A DNA stretch of 64,000 nucleotides from Ophioderma brevispina (Eukaryota; Echinodermata; Ophiuroidea; Amphilepidida; Ophiodermatidae): assembly GCA_023653785.1 (NCBI GenBank), contig JAMKCH010043991.1, forward strand, positions 1 to 64,000. Reading direction: 5' to 3'. Every line of letters starts with the position of its first letter. Position 1 is the stretch's first letter. Shown here piece by piece: positions 33,897 to 46,504 of the stretch. A program made the translations under genes and the position numbers. Under the pieces are notes generated by a model, which ran no database searches, was not told the origin of the DNA, and was given only the letters and a program-made list of their open reading frames with translations.

Positions 33897-36229
33897 AACC
33901 TCATTCATATCTGACACACTGCTTTAATTTATGAGTATTTTTATTTGTTCTTCCCCTTAGGCCTTGTTCGAATCCAGACAAAACTAAAACCAAAGTGGAT
34001 TGAGAGGAAAAAAAACAAACAGAGTTGGAAAAGTGAAGTTGCTGCCATATTTGAAAATGGCCGTCAGGGGTTGCGATTTGTTGGATGTGTGTGGAGAGTT
34101 CGGTTCGGGAAGCCTGCTCCAATTCTATGAGATGATCAGGATTCTCGCGTTAATATGGTCAAAAAATCCCTTTCCAAAACTGAATGAGGGTCAAATGAGA
34201 GATAAGTAGCCTGGCCAATTATAATTGGGCCATCTAAAAAAGTAAACCTTTGAGAAAATGAAGTAATGGTAATGCAAATTTCTTTACATTGTCGTGTTGA
34301 CCATCCAAGTTTCCTGGGCATGACATTTTTGGCAGTATGTTCAACTAAAATACCCATCAATGATAAAGATTGTGCTAATATTTTTGGGGATAAAAAAGTG
34401 AGATTCTTACAGCATTTTGCTTCTTGAGATTATATTGATAGCTATTAATTTTTGTTGAAATGCTGCCTAAAGGTGCGTGGGACTATAGAATGTTGCAAAA
34501 ATACAAATTTTAGGAATTAGACAAGTAAATAAAAAAGAACACGTGACCATAAAAGAAAGAAGTATTTATGCTAGAAAACCATGTCTTAATGTTCAATATT
34601 TCATGTCAAAAGCCAGTCAATGTACCTACGTATACCAAAAAATGGTTAGATCCTTTCTTTCAAAAGGTTATTTGATGTGTTAATACTGTCAACACGGGAC
34701 AGCCCCATCCATTTTAGTATTTGAAGGAAAATTAAATTCACTGTTCAATTGAAGATGGTTGTCAGTGTTAAACTTTTTATCATAGGTTTTAAAAATAACG
34801 AATATGATAGGTTTTAAACAAGGAAAACAAACAATTGATTTTAAATAAAGACTGGTTTAAACTGCTTTCCAGTGTCTTTGAAAAGGTTTGGGGTGAAGTT
34901 GCCAAATTTAGAGACTTCCACTATTCAGCACAGGAAGGAAATCTGACCATTACAGGAGTAAACATGCCCCTTTGCAATGAGGGTTTGTGATGAAAGTGTT
35001 TGAATTGTGAGAATATGGAATTACACTTTATTTTGGTGGCACAGTTAACAATGGTCCCAATTTTGTGTGATAAGTCAATGGAGATGTCACACACGAACAA
35101 CCAGTGTCACACATGTGACCGTACCTAGTGATATAAATTTGTTTAATTACCAAGTAAAATGTTTGCTGGGTACTTTTGGCTAACCAAACATTGTTGTGGG
35201 GACAAGTACCAACTGTCTTTCTGAAATAAATATAAGAATGTGAGTACTTAAATAATCACAGAATTTTACAGTTGAAGTTGGAATTCTAAAAACACGTTTT
35301 TGTCTGGGGTCACGGACGTGACCGAACTTTGTTGCCCCTAGTGACAAAATAACCAATCTGCGAAAGTAGAAATATTATTTTGGATAGTTTGGACTAAAGG
35401 TTACTCATTCTAACAAAAGTAAATAATAGATTGATTATGTTGGCGGAACAGCGTTGGGTTGAAATTCAAAATTTGCCGTTTTTAGGTCACCAAAACCGTG
35501 ACCTAAGAATGGTCCAATTACTTGTCATGCCTATGTTTACACAAAACAATGCTGACATTGTACAGTAATGTATATCGTTATCCTATGAGATATATTTGCT
35601 TGTGTTTCAATGGTGGCCAAAATTGTACTTTTGACTGACCATGTAACAATTAACACACCTGAGGCTAAGACTCTCAGAAAGAAGAACATTGTGTTGTACC
35701 TTTTTAAGATTTTATATAGGATTTTTGTTTATATTGCATGTTTGTATTTATGTTGTTTTATGTCGCTCAAAATTCGTGAAATTATGCATGGTTGCTCAAA
35801 AATCGTAAAACAGTGTCATAAAGATATATATGTTAAAGGTGTCTAGATTTATCCAAAAAAGATGTATAAAATGAGACCTAAAGAATTAAAAAGTATTAAA
35901 GCGCTAAGGAATGGGTTTGCAACAATTGCTGGTTGTACATGAGGGACAAACAACATTAACAATGATCTTGACACTGCATTGCTGAACTAAATGAATCTCC
36001 AGAATTTAATATAATGATATGGATGTATTCAAATATGAGGAAATTGATCTTTAATCCACTTAAAATTTGAATCCAACTCATTTGGGAAAGCTTACATTGA
36101 TATAAACAATGATGACTTATAAATAAATGTTCTATTTGATTCCGAACAATTTTGTTTTTAGAAACAAAAGCTAGTTGGGAAATTGACATTACTAATAATT
36201 AAATATCAGAAGTTTATCCAAAAATTTTG
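33897..36229. other. Unassigned 2.3 kb before the CR1/L2-like LINE
   Basis: AT-rich. Between 35090 and 35510 three GTGACC/GGTCAC-rich words recur (CACACATGTGACCGTACCTA, GGTCACGGACGTGACCG, GGTCACCAAAACCGTGACC), each near CCTAGTGA or a like word. This may be a decayed tandem or the 5' part of the LINE that follows. No open frame fits a LINE ORF1. Confidence 0.4.
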
Positions 36230-36259
36230 GATCGTCTTAAAGAATGCTAAAAATCCTTA

Positions 36260-36860
36260 GACATGAATTCTCAATAATAGGCATTTCGGAATCGCACCTA
36301 AAGGACAAGCCCAATAATATTCTTCAATATTGATGGTTATAACTTGGAAAACACATGAACAGAATTGATCGGGAAAAGGGTGGGGTGTGCTTATACATTT
36401 TCTGAAAAAAATCAAATAAATTAAGATCCGATGTATGCCAGGCTAATTCGTTTCGAATTTTGTTTCATAGAAATTGAATGTAACAGTAAGAATGTTGTTG
36501 TAGGAGTAGTGTATATAGATCCAAAACATCATTGATAATTTCGTTTGGCTGATAGTGATCCAATTTCCTTTTTTGTATTTTTTTTTTTATAGAATGACTG
36601 AATTCTGAAAAGAAACTTTTTTTATATATGGTGATTTAATATCGACTGCTGAGCTGACACGAAAGATCTATAATGATTATCTGGACTTTATTTATTCTTA
36701 CTCAATTACACCCACTATTTACAAACCCACAAGGATCACGCTACTTCAGCAACAATTATCGACAAAACATTCTTAAAAATAATGAAGATATAATTCAATC
36801 CTCATATTGTAACCGATATAGTGATCCCTTTCCGACTGTTTTACAAGTGATTCGAGGCGC
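36260..36860 (+). pseudogene. APE endonuclease remnant of the CR1/L2-like LINE
   Basis: GISESHLKD holds the catalytic Glu. Further on, KGGVCLYI-like and FCFIEIECNSKNVVVGVVY blocks are conserved in CR1/L2 endonucleases. The GDFN loop is GDLI, and the terminal SDH motif reads SDPFPTV (in the frame 36673-36984), so the catalytic His is lost. Confidence 0.72.
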
Positions 36861-37259
36861 TTATCAAAAGAGCAGTATCAAAATTTTTTTATTTACAAAA
36901 AGAAACCACTGTAAGAACAATTGTGGGCAAGTTAAACAAGATTGTCAGATGTCACAATGGCAACGAAATTATCTAACACGATGATGTTAAATTATGACTA
37001 TAATAATTATAAAAAAACTTTAACGTTTTATATGATGATGCATCCCGCTCAATAAAATTGCAGGGTCAATAGGAAAAAAGATCCATCTCACATGGATCAC
37101 CAACGGTGGTAATTAAGAGCCGAAATAGAAAACAAATTGTATAAACTTATACTTAAAAATCCAACTGAGGGGAACTTCAAAAAATTTAGACGATAGAAAT
37201 AAATAAACACGTAAACGTAAAATCAAAGAGAAGTAATACTTTACGAAATTTGAAAAAGT

Positions 37260-38310
37260 CTAAAAACCCAACATGAGAGAAACATGGAAAGAAATTATGT
37301 AAATCATTGTTCAAGGTCAAAATCTTCACCGCAGTGCAAATTTAAAGTATGATAGAGGCAACAGTATATCTACTCTAAAAACATACAGATCAATTTAACG
37401 ATTTTTTGTTAATGTGGGTCCCAAGCTTGTTTCAGCCATTCAAAACAAGGTCAAAAAAAAAACTATTAGAATACCGCCCCCGATATGATGCCTTCTAGTA
37501 TGTTTATGAAACTGAGTGTTGATTGGGAATTAGATATTATAAGATAATTGGCAAGCGTAAACCAAATAAAAGTGCTGGTTATGATAAGATTGTGGGGCAA
37601 CCTGATAATAAAAGAGGTGGGCTATGAAATTGCTAAACCATTAACAAATATTTTTACTTTCACTGTTAACTGGTATTGTTCCGGAGAAACAAAAAATAGC
37701 TAAGTTATTCAATCTATAAAAAATCTGATCCCGACGTATTCTCAAATATCGACCAGTCTCACTTCTACCTTGTTTCAAAAATTTGAAACGACTTGGAGTG
37801 ATAGTTTTTTTGATTATATTGAAAACCACACCCAAAATCCTAAATGAAAAACAATTTGGCTTTCGACTTAAACATTCAATTATATGGCTATTGCTCAATT
37901 GGTAGATAAGATTCACCGTGCTGTAGAAAACATATGAATCAACAGGTGACAATATTTTAGACTATGTACAAAAGCATTTGAACTATTGATCATAATATAT
38001 TGTTACACACACAACGCGGCCATTATGGATTTCGTGCCCTGGTACAGTATTAATTGTTTAAAAAGATATCTTAATAATAGAACACAATATGTGTTTTAAA
38101 CAATGTAAATCTAACATGAAAGAAATTATTGTGGTGTTACCACAGGGATCTATATTAGGCCCTTTATTGTTCATACTGTATGTAAATGACATACTTATAC
38201 ATTCAAATGTTCTTGATTTCATTTTGTTTGATGATGAGCACACATTACTATATTCGCAGTTAAAAGATATCAATAACAATATCAAATCGTTAAAAGTGAG
38301 TTAAGTGAGG
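37260..38310 (+). pseudogene. Reverse transcriptase remnant of the CR1/L2-like LINE
   Basis: RFFVNVGPKLVSAIQNK precedes the RT. KPNKSAGYDKI, then a SKKLIPTYSNYRP-like block, FGFRLKHSI and DTIDHNILL follow in mixed frames. The open frame 38089-38304 has VVLPQGSILGPLLFILYVND, then LFDDEHTLLYS where the family has F/Y-A-D-D-T. The Ala and second catalytic Asp context is altered. No functional enzyme. Confidence 0.75.
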
Positions 38311-39375
38311 GTCAGCAAATTGGTTTAAGGCAATAAATTATCAGTAAATGCAAGTAAAAAACCAATTATATGATTTTAGGTACATACAGCACAGGACTTC
38401 GTCTTCTAGAGTTTAACATGATGATTAAATGTGGTCGTGAATGATACCATTCTGGAAAGAGTAAAGTGTACTAAATATCTCGGCGTGTTAATTGATGGGT
38501 GCCTCACATGGAAAAAACCATATTGACTGAATATCTCAAACTATTTTCGCAATATGGTTGTCTGAAAAATTGAAATTTTCTAGTCCCGATCCGTTATTCT
38601 ACATTACCCACTTTCAAAGTGCACTTTTTAATACTACCTTATAATAAGTTATATGGTATTCTTATATGGGGAAACACATGTAAATTTGTATTTTGAGAAA
38701 ATTAGTCACAGCTTCAGAAGTGGGCAAAATAAGAACTATGACAAGGAGTTACTTATAGAAGTCAATGGACATTATTTGCAAATAGCAAGATTATCACCCG
38801 TAATGATATTGAAACGTTAGAACTAGTTTATTCATTTGTTTAAAGTTTCTATAATGAGCTTCCTGAGCCTTCAGAATTATTTTACAAAACGTTCAGATAT
38901 TCACGACCTATCCAACAAAGACATGCCAATGACCTGAAATATAAACAAACAATAAAAAATCTTTTCAGACATGGAATTAGATCCAGCGGCCCCATTCTTT
39001 GGAACTCATTTCCAAAAGCGTTGAAGGATCAAAAAACTGTTTTTTAAAACAATTCGTAATAAACTTAAAGGTCCATTATCCAGAAAGTACAGAAAATAGC
39101 TTTGTAACAAGTTCTAATTTTGTGCATGACAGGGACTCCTGTTTTTTTTTTTGATTTTTTTTTGAGCCCTCTTGTCCTGTTGTTAGTCTGTCGTCCCTTT
39201 TCTTTGGTCCATTCATGTGTAATCGTTTTTGTTCCAAGGGGTGGACTACTTTTCTGGCCTTATTGGCCTTTCAGACTACTCCTCCATAGTCTGGCTTGTG
39301 TTGTTTGCATTTGTGTTGTATACTTTTGTGTTTTTTAATGGAATAAATTCATATGTCCTGATCGCTCCAGTTTAA

Positions 39376-39957
39376 TTAATAGCCAAAAATTGCCATTTTT
39401 ATGTAATAATAATAATCTAAAATAAATGGTGTTTTAAGAGCATCATTTTCATCAAGATCACAGCGCTGTGGGTTGCCTTTGTTATTTCGCTGCCTCAGGA
39501 AATCGTCAATCATCACTTCACCTAGGGCCGGCAAGCTGCCAAAGGTCAGGCCCCTGAAGTGACTCAGCGAATTGGTGACAGCCACAGAACGCTGCCATTG
39601 GACGATATCGGCAAACTTATTTGACGCAGATCTGGTATGCCATCTGCCACGTGATAGGACATGGCATACGGGTTGCTGTGTGCCAATTGCATTATGGGGC
39701 GTTGTTATGTCCTTAGCTGTCGAAGCCAATTTTAATATTCCCAACCGCTGAGGCTCCAAAACCGAGGTGTGATGAATGAAACGTGGAAAACTGATTACGG
39801 GGATCGGCCAGACAGCCACAGCAATCCCATTGATTGTTGTTTCCCTGGCCACGTGCACAATCCTAGATGGTAATATTCTCCATAACAGCTCCCCATATGT
39901 CATTTTGGGTCGATGAGGCAATGAGGAAATTGAGATTAGTATTTTGATCAAGGACAT
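39376..39957 (-). CDS. Unrecognised 193-codon ORF
   Basis: This is the longest open frame in the window, on the minus strand, starting 25 bp past the 3' end of the CR1/L2-like LINE. The product is basic and mixed in composition, with a segment NKFADIVQWQRSVAVTNSLS and a charged C-terminal part RQRNNKGNPQRCDLDENDAL. There is no signal peptide, clear transmembrane helix, repeat or motif I know. GC content is higher than in the neighbours, which lengthens chance frames. It could be an exon, a piece of a DNA transposon or a chance ORF; nothing around it (splice pair, promoter, poly(A)) decides. Confidence 0.25.
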   Translation of the reverse strand: MSLIKILISISSLPHRPKMTYGELLWRILPSRIVHVARETTINGIAVAVWPIPVISFPRFIHHTSVLEPQRLGILKLASTAKDITTPHNAIGTQQPVCHVLSRGRWHTRSASNKFADIVQWQRSVAVTNSLSHFRGLTFGSLPALGEVMIDDFLRQRNNKGNPQRCDLDENDALKTPFILDYYYYIKMAIFGY

Positions 39958-41110
39958 AAAACCGGGACGGAGCGGGGGCTCAAACTCAATGATTAGCGGG
40001 GCTTAAAAACTCATGATTTACCAATGTTCTATAAGGATCATGAATCCTGCGCTTATCTGTTGCCACCACACCTGCTCAAAAGAGTACCAAGAACATGGCA
40101 TTGTTGACACATGATTTAAATTGGTTATTATCACAAGAACTAGCTATTATAACCTATGCAAATGTTTATGAATTTTACAGTGGACATTTTGTAGAAGTTT
40201 TTCCCTCTGAAATGTAGCTGTACCACAGAGCTAAATAAAAAATTGTAACTCTACGAGCGGTAACCAATCTCTATGCTCTATGGGGGTAGGACATGCCAAC
40301 GTAACAGCAACGGCGAATTCAAATCAGTATCAACATTCGGCGTAACTTGATTACTAGTCTTTATCAAAGTCTTAACGGTACACAGTTGGTGGGCGCTCTT
40401 ACGCACATCGTACAAAGACTTGACTAAGGCTATATAGCTGCTGAGCTACGAAATTTAAATCTACATGAGCCATTTTTTTTTAAAATTACAGGTTTTGCAG
40501 CAGAGGTTATCCACTAAACATCGACGGATTTTGAAGTCACTATTTTTTTCCCTGAATTATCATGTTATTTACTAAGACTTATTGAACGGAGATCTAAGAG
40601 GTGATTGTTGTATGTCCACTGAGTCAGAGACTGCCATAGTTAGTAAATGCACGTAGCAGTTCCACAATTACATTCAAAAGCCCCAATGCCCAAATCGACA
40701 GATCGTGTCTCACACCCTTGATTATTGTAAATGATCAATAGAGGGACACCTACCAAGTAATTGATAACTTTCAGGCTGTGGACACGCAAGACACTATGAG
40801 CTAGTAAATCTCAATTCCCTTGGCACAGTTCAGTAGCTTTCATTCACCACTGTATTTAGAAAATACACCCGTTTCTTTTGGAGGATATACGATACCCAGA
40901 TCACACAAGGTCAGTATGTAAAGGTATGTACAAGTACACCCACTGAACTGTTGTGTCATTGGTAAAAACAAGTACGGTAAAGGGGAGGGACGGACTGTGT
41001 ACACAGGAAACGGAAGTGCCAATCTCTCTTTCGAAGCGATGGGCCAGACTCCTCATATAATGTTGCTGTAGTGGGCTCACTACACCTATCTACCGCGAGT
41101 CTGTTACCTT
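39958..41110. other. Unassigned spacer
   Basis: 40675-40750 is related to 19100-19190. No exon or element boundary recognised. Confidence 0.4.
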
Positions 41111-41119
41111 CCCAGCATT

Positions 41120-41290
41120 GAATAATGAAGGTTAACCTTTATACACTGGGTAGAAGGAGTAATTGAGGTTAAAGCGCCTTACTCAAGGACGAAACACATT
41201 GACCCCCCCCAACGGGGGGCTCGAACCATCAACCAAACCTTTAGAGTTGTGCGGGCCGAACGTGATTCCACGGACCACATGTTGCCACAG
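41120..41290 (-). mobile_element. tRNA-derived SINE
   Basis: On the minus strand GGTTCGAGCCC (41227-41217) is a perfect RNA polymerase III B box of tRNA genes. It is preceded by a tRNA-like 5' part (GTGGTCCGTGGAATCACG) and followed 30-50 bases later by CCTTGAGTAAGGCGCTTTAA, a block I associate with SINE bodies in aquatic animals. No cloverleaf can be drawn reliably, so it is not a functional tRNA. The family name is not known to me. Confidence 0.6.
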
Positions 41291-41689
41291 TAGATGAGCT
41301 TATTATACTCATAGTGAGAAATCCTAAAATTTGGTTTAACTTTTAACCCTTGTTTCAAGCATTTTGTAACACTGTTTTCCAGGGGAGGGGAGGGGGTTCC
41401 CAACCCCTCAGAAATTTCTTATAAGTATAAAGTATGCTTTTGATACAAGTGATAGCTATGAGCAGAGCATAATGTGCTGAAAATAAGCTTAATTTTCCAT
41501 TTGTTTCCAAAAACCTGGGGGCTGGAGCACCCCAAAGCCTTCCCCGGCACGCAATGCTACATGACATCTGTTACATTTAAACTGGAGTGAAAACTTCACA
41601 ATAGTCAATGCCTTTAATTTCAAATTCTTTGTGTTAACACTAAAAAGCCAATGGAAGGGGGTGAGAGCTGCATGAAGGAACAAGACACA
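41291..41689. other. Unassigned spacer
   Basis: GGGGAGGGGAGGGGGTT at about 41382 and GGGGGCTGGAGCACC-like bases at 41517 hint at an interspersed repeat. Boundaries are not seen. Confidence 0.35.
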
Positions 41690-42320
41690 TGTTCACATAA
41701 TGAAAATGAAATGGCACGTTTACACCAAGTTGCGAACGCACGAGCAGTTGAACAAGAAAGACACAGAATGCCCTGTCTACACTGGTGACAGAAGTGCAGA
41801 GGAACGATGTTGGTATCTGTAAAAGCAAGGCCAAGACAAGCCTTCTGCTATGTTGGGAGATGGAAATGCAAATGGATATCAGGTGGAATAAGCTCCTCTA
41901 TCTGGTCACCACAAATGCTGAAATTCTACCTTCCTACAAAAGCCAATCTGAAGAAAAATTTTTGGACTGTGTGCTCTGTGTGGATATAACAACTGCACCA
42001 TGATGCACATATTCGACTGTTACCAGTACTCTTATGATAAGGAAGGTATAACTGGAGACATGACAAAGTCCTTTGTGAGATTGTCCATCAGCTAGTGCCA
42101 GCCATCCTATGTGCAAGAACTTATCAAAAGAAGATGACAAGCAAATCAACTGGCATAGCCTTCAAGTTAGACAAGGTCAATCACTATGGCAATGTTACCT
42201 GGCTGGGAGAAAAGAAGCAGGGATGTATCCAGAATAGTAAACACTGGACTGTGGTGTGGGATGAACACAAACACCCCATCATATTCCTACCAGAAATAGT
42301 CAACACATCACGGAAACCGT
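41690..42320 (+). pseudogene. LINE C-terminal fragment (zinc knuckle region)
   Basis: On the plus strand, across frameshifts, RLHQVANARAVEQERHRMPC is followed by a C-x-nTMMHIFDC stretch near 41985-42020 and GRYNWRHDKVL-like sequence near 42040. This Zn-knuckle and WRHD pattern is seen at the C-terminus of non-LTR polyproteins, including the satellite-nested LINE at 2840-2960. An open frame (42095-42352) continues with SKSTGIAFKLDKVN. No RT is attached. Assignment is by pattern only. Confidence 0.4.
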
Positions 42321-42340
42321 TGTGGTTTTTGTCTATCGTG

Positions 42341-42651
42341 TTCTCTACTTAATATGAGAGCCTGACACTTGTACACACTGACCATCAAGTACCGTGGGAA
42401 ACATGCTTGCGGTTTTGATGCTAGACACGATAACGCATAGTACAATGCCCTTTTCAATACTGTGCTAATATTGATGGTTAACCACTAAAACGGCGGTTTT
42501 TCGTTTATATCTTGGGAATAAAATGGATTTGAGGGCTCAAATTTCAGGACGACAATGAGAAAAAATACAGCCTTTCATCTGATATCAAAATCAATACTAC
42601 TTCCTGGTAAATCAGGGGGGTCCCAAATACGATCGGAACACGCACCTTTAA
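42341..42651 (+). mobile_element. MITE family D, copy 2 (left end lost)
   Basis: From TTCTCTACTTAATATGAGAG to ATCGGAACACGCACCTTTAA it is colinear with 56307-56576. The left TTAAAGGTGC end is not seen. It directly abuts the LINE fragment. Confidence 0.82.
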
Positions 42652-43079
42652 AACACAACTGGCACATTTTAAAAATCTGACCCACGTATAAACCTTGCCC
42701 TTCCCTGTATTTTTAGCAAGGCAGATTTGTGACAAATTGTGGGGAAATACAGAGTCTACACAGACATTTCAAATCAGGAATACACCATAATAACAATATT
42801 AGTTCATAAAATACAACACATTAAAATTTTATTTAAATTTCTTCTGCATGATTTCACATGTAACAGGTATCTCTTAAAAAATAATAAAATATGATCAAGC
42901 ATAATCTACAATTTAATAGAGAATTTTTTATCAAAGACATGAGGCACATTTGGTTCATCATTAAACATACTTTAGAAAGATTCCTCCAAAAATTGATAAT
43001 ACAATAACCCTTCTAGAAGAATAAATTTTAGAAAAAGAACATGGCGAGTCTTCCATCTTTGCAAGTTTTAAATGAAAAG
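42652..43079. other. Unassigned spacer
   Basis: AT-rich, no feature. Confidence 0.45.
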
Positions 43080-43260
43080 TAAATGGTATGGGATTACTGT
43101 TAAGTCACAACTGTTTGACCCATGCAAATAATTTTTAGAACAATTTTAAGCACTGGCGACACAATTTTGACAACTGATATAAGTAGGGATATGTAAGAGC
43201 TACTAACCCTCCAAAAATCACAAGAAATCCACAGTGGAAATCTTGCCAAATGGCCAGCAA
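43080..43260 (+). repeat. Interspersed repeat, copy of 20930-21130
   Basis: See the shared words given for 20930-21130. In that copy the 257-bp foldback lies just to the right, which is absent here. Confidence 0.8.
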
Positions 43261-44014
43261 AGATCCACAGGAGGTCGGCCAAGAAATCCCAATTTTAGAC
43301 GTCACCATTGGTTTAACATGTATGGTCTTAACAGGTAAAAGCGAAACCTTGGCAAAAAATTCTGAATTTTGTTATATATCCTCAAGGAATATTTTATTAT
43401 TCCAAAACCTTTGGAGTTTAAGAATCAACTCCACTGTAAGGGTTATATATAATTATTTTTACATGTTTAGTCTTATTTTCAGGTTTTTATTTTTTTTTTA
43501 AATCAACATTTGGCCACAAGGCACCTGAAAGTGGCTAAAAACTGGGAGGAAAATCCCGCACTTCATACACCCTTTTTAATTTAAAAAAAAATGCATACCA
43601 CTTTGGGCTTTGGAATCTTTTGGCACCTTCTTTGCAATAAAAATCAACTTCATCAGAAAGACAAGCTAAACAAAAACATTTTTGTCTTGTGACTCATCAC
43701 AAGTCTTAATTTGTGATTATTTGGGCCCCCAACCCTTCTGGAAAATTATTGTGGCACTTTTCTGTATTTTTTTACTCAACATAAAGAAAAAGGGCTTACC
43801 AACCACAACTTTTTGGTGCTAAGGGGGCCAAGTCCAACCACCCTCTTTTTGGGGCATAAGGGGCCACGTCAACTACATTTTTGGTCTTATTACCTCAACC
43901 ACAGGATCCATTCATATACAAGTAAATATACAAATAAGGCAGTGTTTTTTATCAATTATAAACATTTCCATCTATTAGATTAAAATGTACTAATTTCAAC
44001 AGTTGAAAACAAAC
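43261..44014. other. Unassigned spacer
   Basis: No exon or element recognised. Confidence 0.4.
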
Positions 44015-44118
44015 CTGAGGATTTGTTTTGCAATTACATCCATACATGGCTCAAGACGTCCTTTATCTGGATCGCGGACCATACTAATTAGCATAACCAC
44101 CCCAGTATACTCCATATA
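44015..44118 (-). CDS. Candidate coding exon, unrecognised
   Basis: On the minus strand an acceptor-like CACAACAG at 44119 is followed by 34 open codons plus two bases, ending CTCAG/GTTTGT. The peptide (YMEYTGVVMLISMVRDPDKG then RLEPCMDVIAKQIL) has the composition of a folded helical protein rather than of a repeat. The acceptor lacks a good pyrimidine tract and the donor is weak at +3 to +5. It begins in phase 0, which agrees with the end of the candidate at 52625. It ends in phase 2, which does not agree with the favoured start of the exon at 18346, so at least one more exon or another start would be needed. Confidence 0.42.
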
Positions 44119-44624
44119 CTGTTGTGTTTATGCACCAATTTTATAGTTGTTTGTAACTTCTTTTACTCTAAAAATATTAAGACTGGTTAAATCAAAGAAA
44201 GGTTTTATGGGGATTTGAACCAGTATCCTTTCAATCTGCAGCCTCAATCAAATACACGATGATATGCAAACCGATCTGGCAAGACATTGTTTTGTGATAC
44301 TTGAATCAATAATTTTATGGAATAAAGCTCACACACACTGCTGCATATTACAACCATATACTAACACAATCTATCGGTCACAAATGTTGCCGATGACTAT
44401 GAGGGTGTTTTGTGGGGTTGGTTATGCTGCTAATGCTTTCCCAATGCCCCCTTGACGCTGCCACTTACATCACATTTCATAGCCGGCCAAGAGTGGGGAA
44501 TAGAGTGGACATAAACTGTGTATTGGTGCCACCAATGTACTTTCCATCTAGAAACTAATGCATACAAGTCACTTGGCCAGGATATTGTGATGCCAATGTA
44601 CAAACAACATCTCCAAGGCATCAC
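44119..44624. other. Spacer with a B-box-like word
   Basis: Reverse complement GGTTCAAATCC at 44213-44223 is a pol III B-box word, but no A box or SINE body is clear. At 44430-44580 a minus-strand frame ends at a good GTAAGT donor, but its peptide is unconvincing. Confidence 0.3.
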
Positions 44625-45160
44625 TTAAAGGGATTAGCAGCGATTTACTAATCCAAAACATTAAAAAAATCATCAAAATTCATATTTTTGTATTATTGGC
44701 ATGGATGTGTTAACATAACCTGCAAGTGGTTGGCTTGAAATCCGTGTATTAACGACAAGGCAGTACTTTTTATCTTATTCTGTAATTTCTATACGTGCGT
44801 ATCAAAATTCTGACTTGTGATCAAAAAAGCCTTTCCCTGTGAATATCCCAGATTTTAAGCGTGATATTGAGCCCACGATCAATACAGTTTTACCTCCAAC
44901 ACAAACCTTTAGTGATTTTGTTATTCTGGGGCGGTGTAAACCAACAATCCGCTGTTTAGTGTAGATTTTTGAGATACCATTGCTGTATGTCTATTTGTGG
45001 CACAGTGATAAACAATTCCTCAAATACTTAATTGTTTCACTATTGGTGTTTGTTTCTACATAAGCATTCTATGGAACTTACTCTCTGATTTAATAAGTAA
45101 AAAATTGCATTTCCACATTTTTTTTGATTCGCTCGCATTATCGCTGCTAATCCCCTTTAC
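44625..45160. mobile_element. MITE family C (TTAAAGG ends, 536 bp)
   Basis: The left end TTAAAGGGATTAGCAGCGAT and the right end ATCGCTGCTAATCCCCTTTA are inverted repeats. TTAA is kept at the left only. Non-coding. Confidence 0.82.
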
Positions 45161-46504
45161 CCCCCACAAGCACTACCAAGTCATGTGACTGTTATTCATG
45201 GGTGGTACAATGTTAATTAGCGAATCAAGACAGGTAAGAAAACAAGCTCTAAGGTAAGGCAGATATTTAAAAGGTTTCTTTTGATTGGTTACTCAGAGTT
45301 GTATCATAATATATCATGTAATGAGCCATCGGAAAATGGCTGGAAAAGGTGGTAAGGCCTCAAGGGGTTACAGCATAAATATTGTTTCTGTAAGCCTTAT
45401 TTGGAAAAATTGTTACTCCTAATTACAAGAAAAGTGCTCCTTTTCTGTACGACATATACAGAACTGAGTGACACTATCACATACTTGGGAAAATAAGTAA
45501 TGGCGATACTGAGATATAGCCTAATAATAGTAATAAAATTAGGGCACTATCTGAAGTAACACTATTTAAGTATCCACAAATAGTTGCGTTGTACATTATT
45601 CCATATTATGGGATCACAAGATATTGGTTAAGTGAAATATGCTGTGTAAAACATGTCCATTTATGGTTCAGATAAAGTTTACCTTATTTTGATAGTCAAG
45701 ATCTTTTGAAGAAAAATATAAAATGCTTTATATGGCACGCTACAGAGAACACCCAGTGGCCTAAACAAATTACAAGAATGAAAAGAAAACAAAAGAAAGA
45801 ATGTGACATTATATAAAATATTTACCAACACATACATTACTACATGTTATTTTACACAATCTTTACATAATTGCCCCAAATCCCTGTGTACATGGAAACA
45901 AACACAACCCCAAAAAACAAATTGGAACAAAGGTTTGAAACAAGTCTACCATGATGCATAACTTTCAGGCATAAATAGTCTTATTTTCTTCTCTATGCAC
46001 ACCCACCCGCACGCACGGACAATAACATAGGCATATATCTCTAATAAATGTCCTCCGGGCAAATCTTTGGGGGACATACTAGAAGCAATACTTGTTCCAA
46101 TAAAATAATCAAAGAAATCCATTCATTTTCCAATAAGGTGATGAGTCTTTCAAACTCATGTAGGAAAGGTGGAATCTGTCTTGAAAGATTTGAAACTATG
46201 TTTTTTTTTTTTTCTGTTTTGACATGATTTATGGACTGGTTTCAGGCCTTGACAGATCGCCTGTCCAATTGCCCAGGTACTGGGAAATTCTCTCGGGCAT
46301 TAAAATGTGATCCACCTTGTCTGATTGGACTATAGTTCAATATTTGAAGAAACCTTGTTTACTTTCATTTATTATTTCACTTTTACATGGTTTGTGGTAT
46401 TAAATTTGACTCTATACCACTTTGTACAATAGGGAATATTTTTTATGTGATGAGGTTACAGGATGAATTAAAGGTTGATCCCTAGAGTCAGTCCTGGTAG
46501 CTGT
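45161..46504. other. Unassigned 1.3 kb
   Basis: AT-rich, no exon, element or RNA gene recognised. Confidence 0.45.

Larger units (their letters stand above)
36230..39350 (+). mobile_element. CR1/L2-like LINE fossil (LINE-3 of this window)
   Basis: The plus strand reads in order: APE endonuclease (ISESHLKD near 36283; GD-L-I in place of GDFN near 36630; PTIYKPTRI-like near 36710; S-D-P near 36818), then RT (KPNKSAGYDKI near 37560; NYRPVSLL-type near 37740; PQGSILGPLLFILYVNDI at 38140-38190), then the tail block IRSSGPILWNSFP near 38968. After the last stop comes a T/G-rich 3' segment ending in AATAAATTCATATG near 39342. Domain order and motifs are those of CR1/L2/Jockey-type LINEs. Every domain is broken. 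Confidence 0.82.

Noticed and set aside
35090..35510. Possible hormone-response or E-box promoter with GGTCACGGACGTGACC
   Set aside because: The words recur at irregular intervals of about 230 bp in AT-rich DNA just before a LINE fossil, so a decayed repeat is more likely. I could not define a unit.
41217..41290. Possible tRNA gene on the minus strand
   Set aside because: The B box is perfect, but acceptor and anticodon stems do not form, and the downstream block is SINE-like.
44430..44580. Minus-strand exon candidate ending at GTAAGT
   Set aside because: Only one frame stays open to the donor, and it is rich in Trp, His and Tyr; the two other frames stop just before it.
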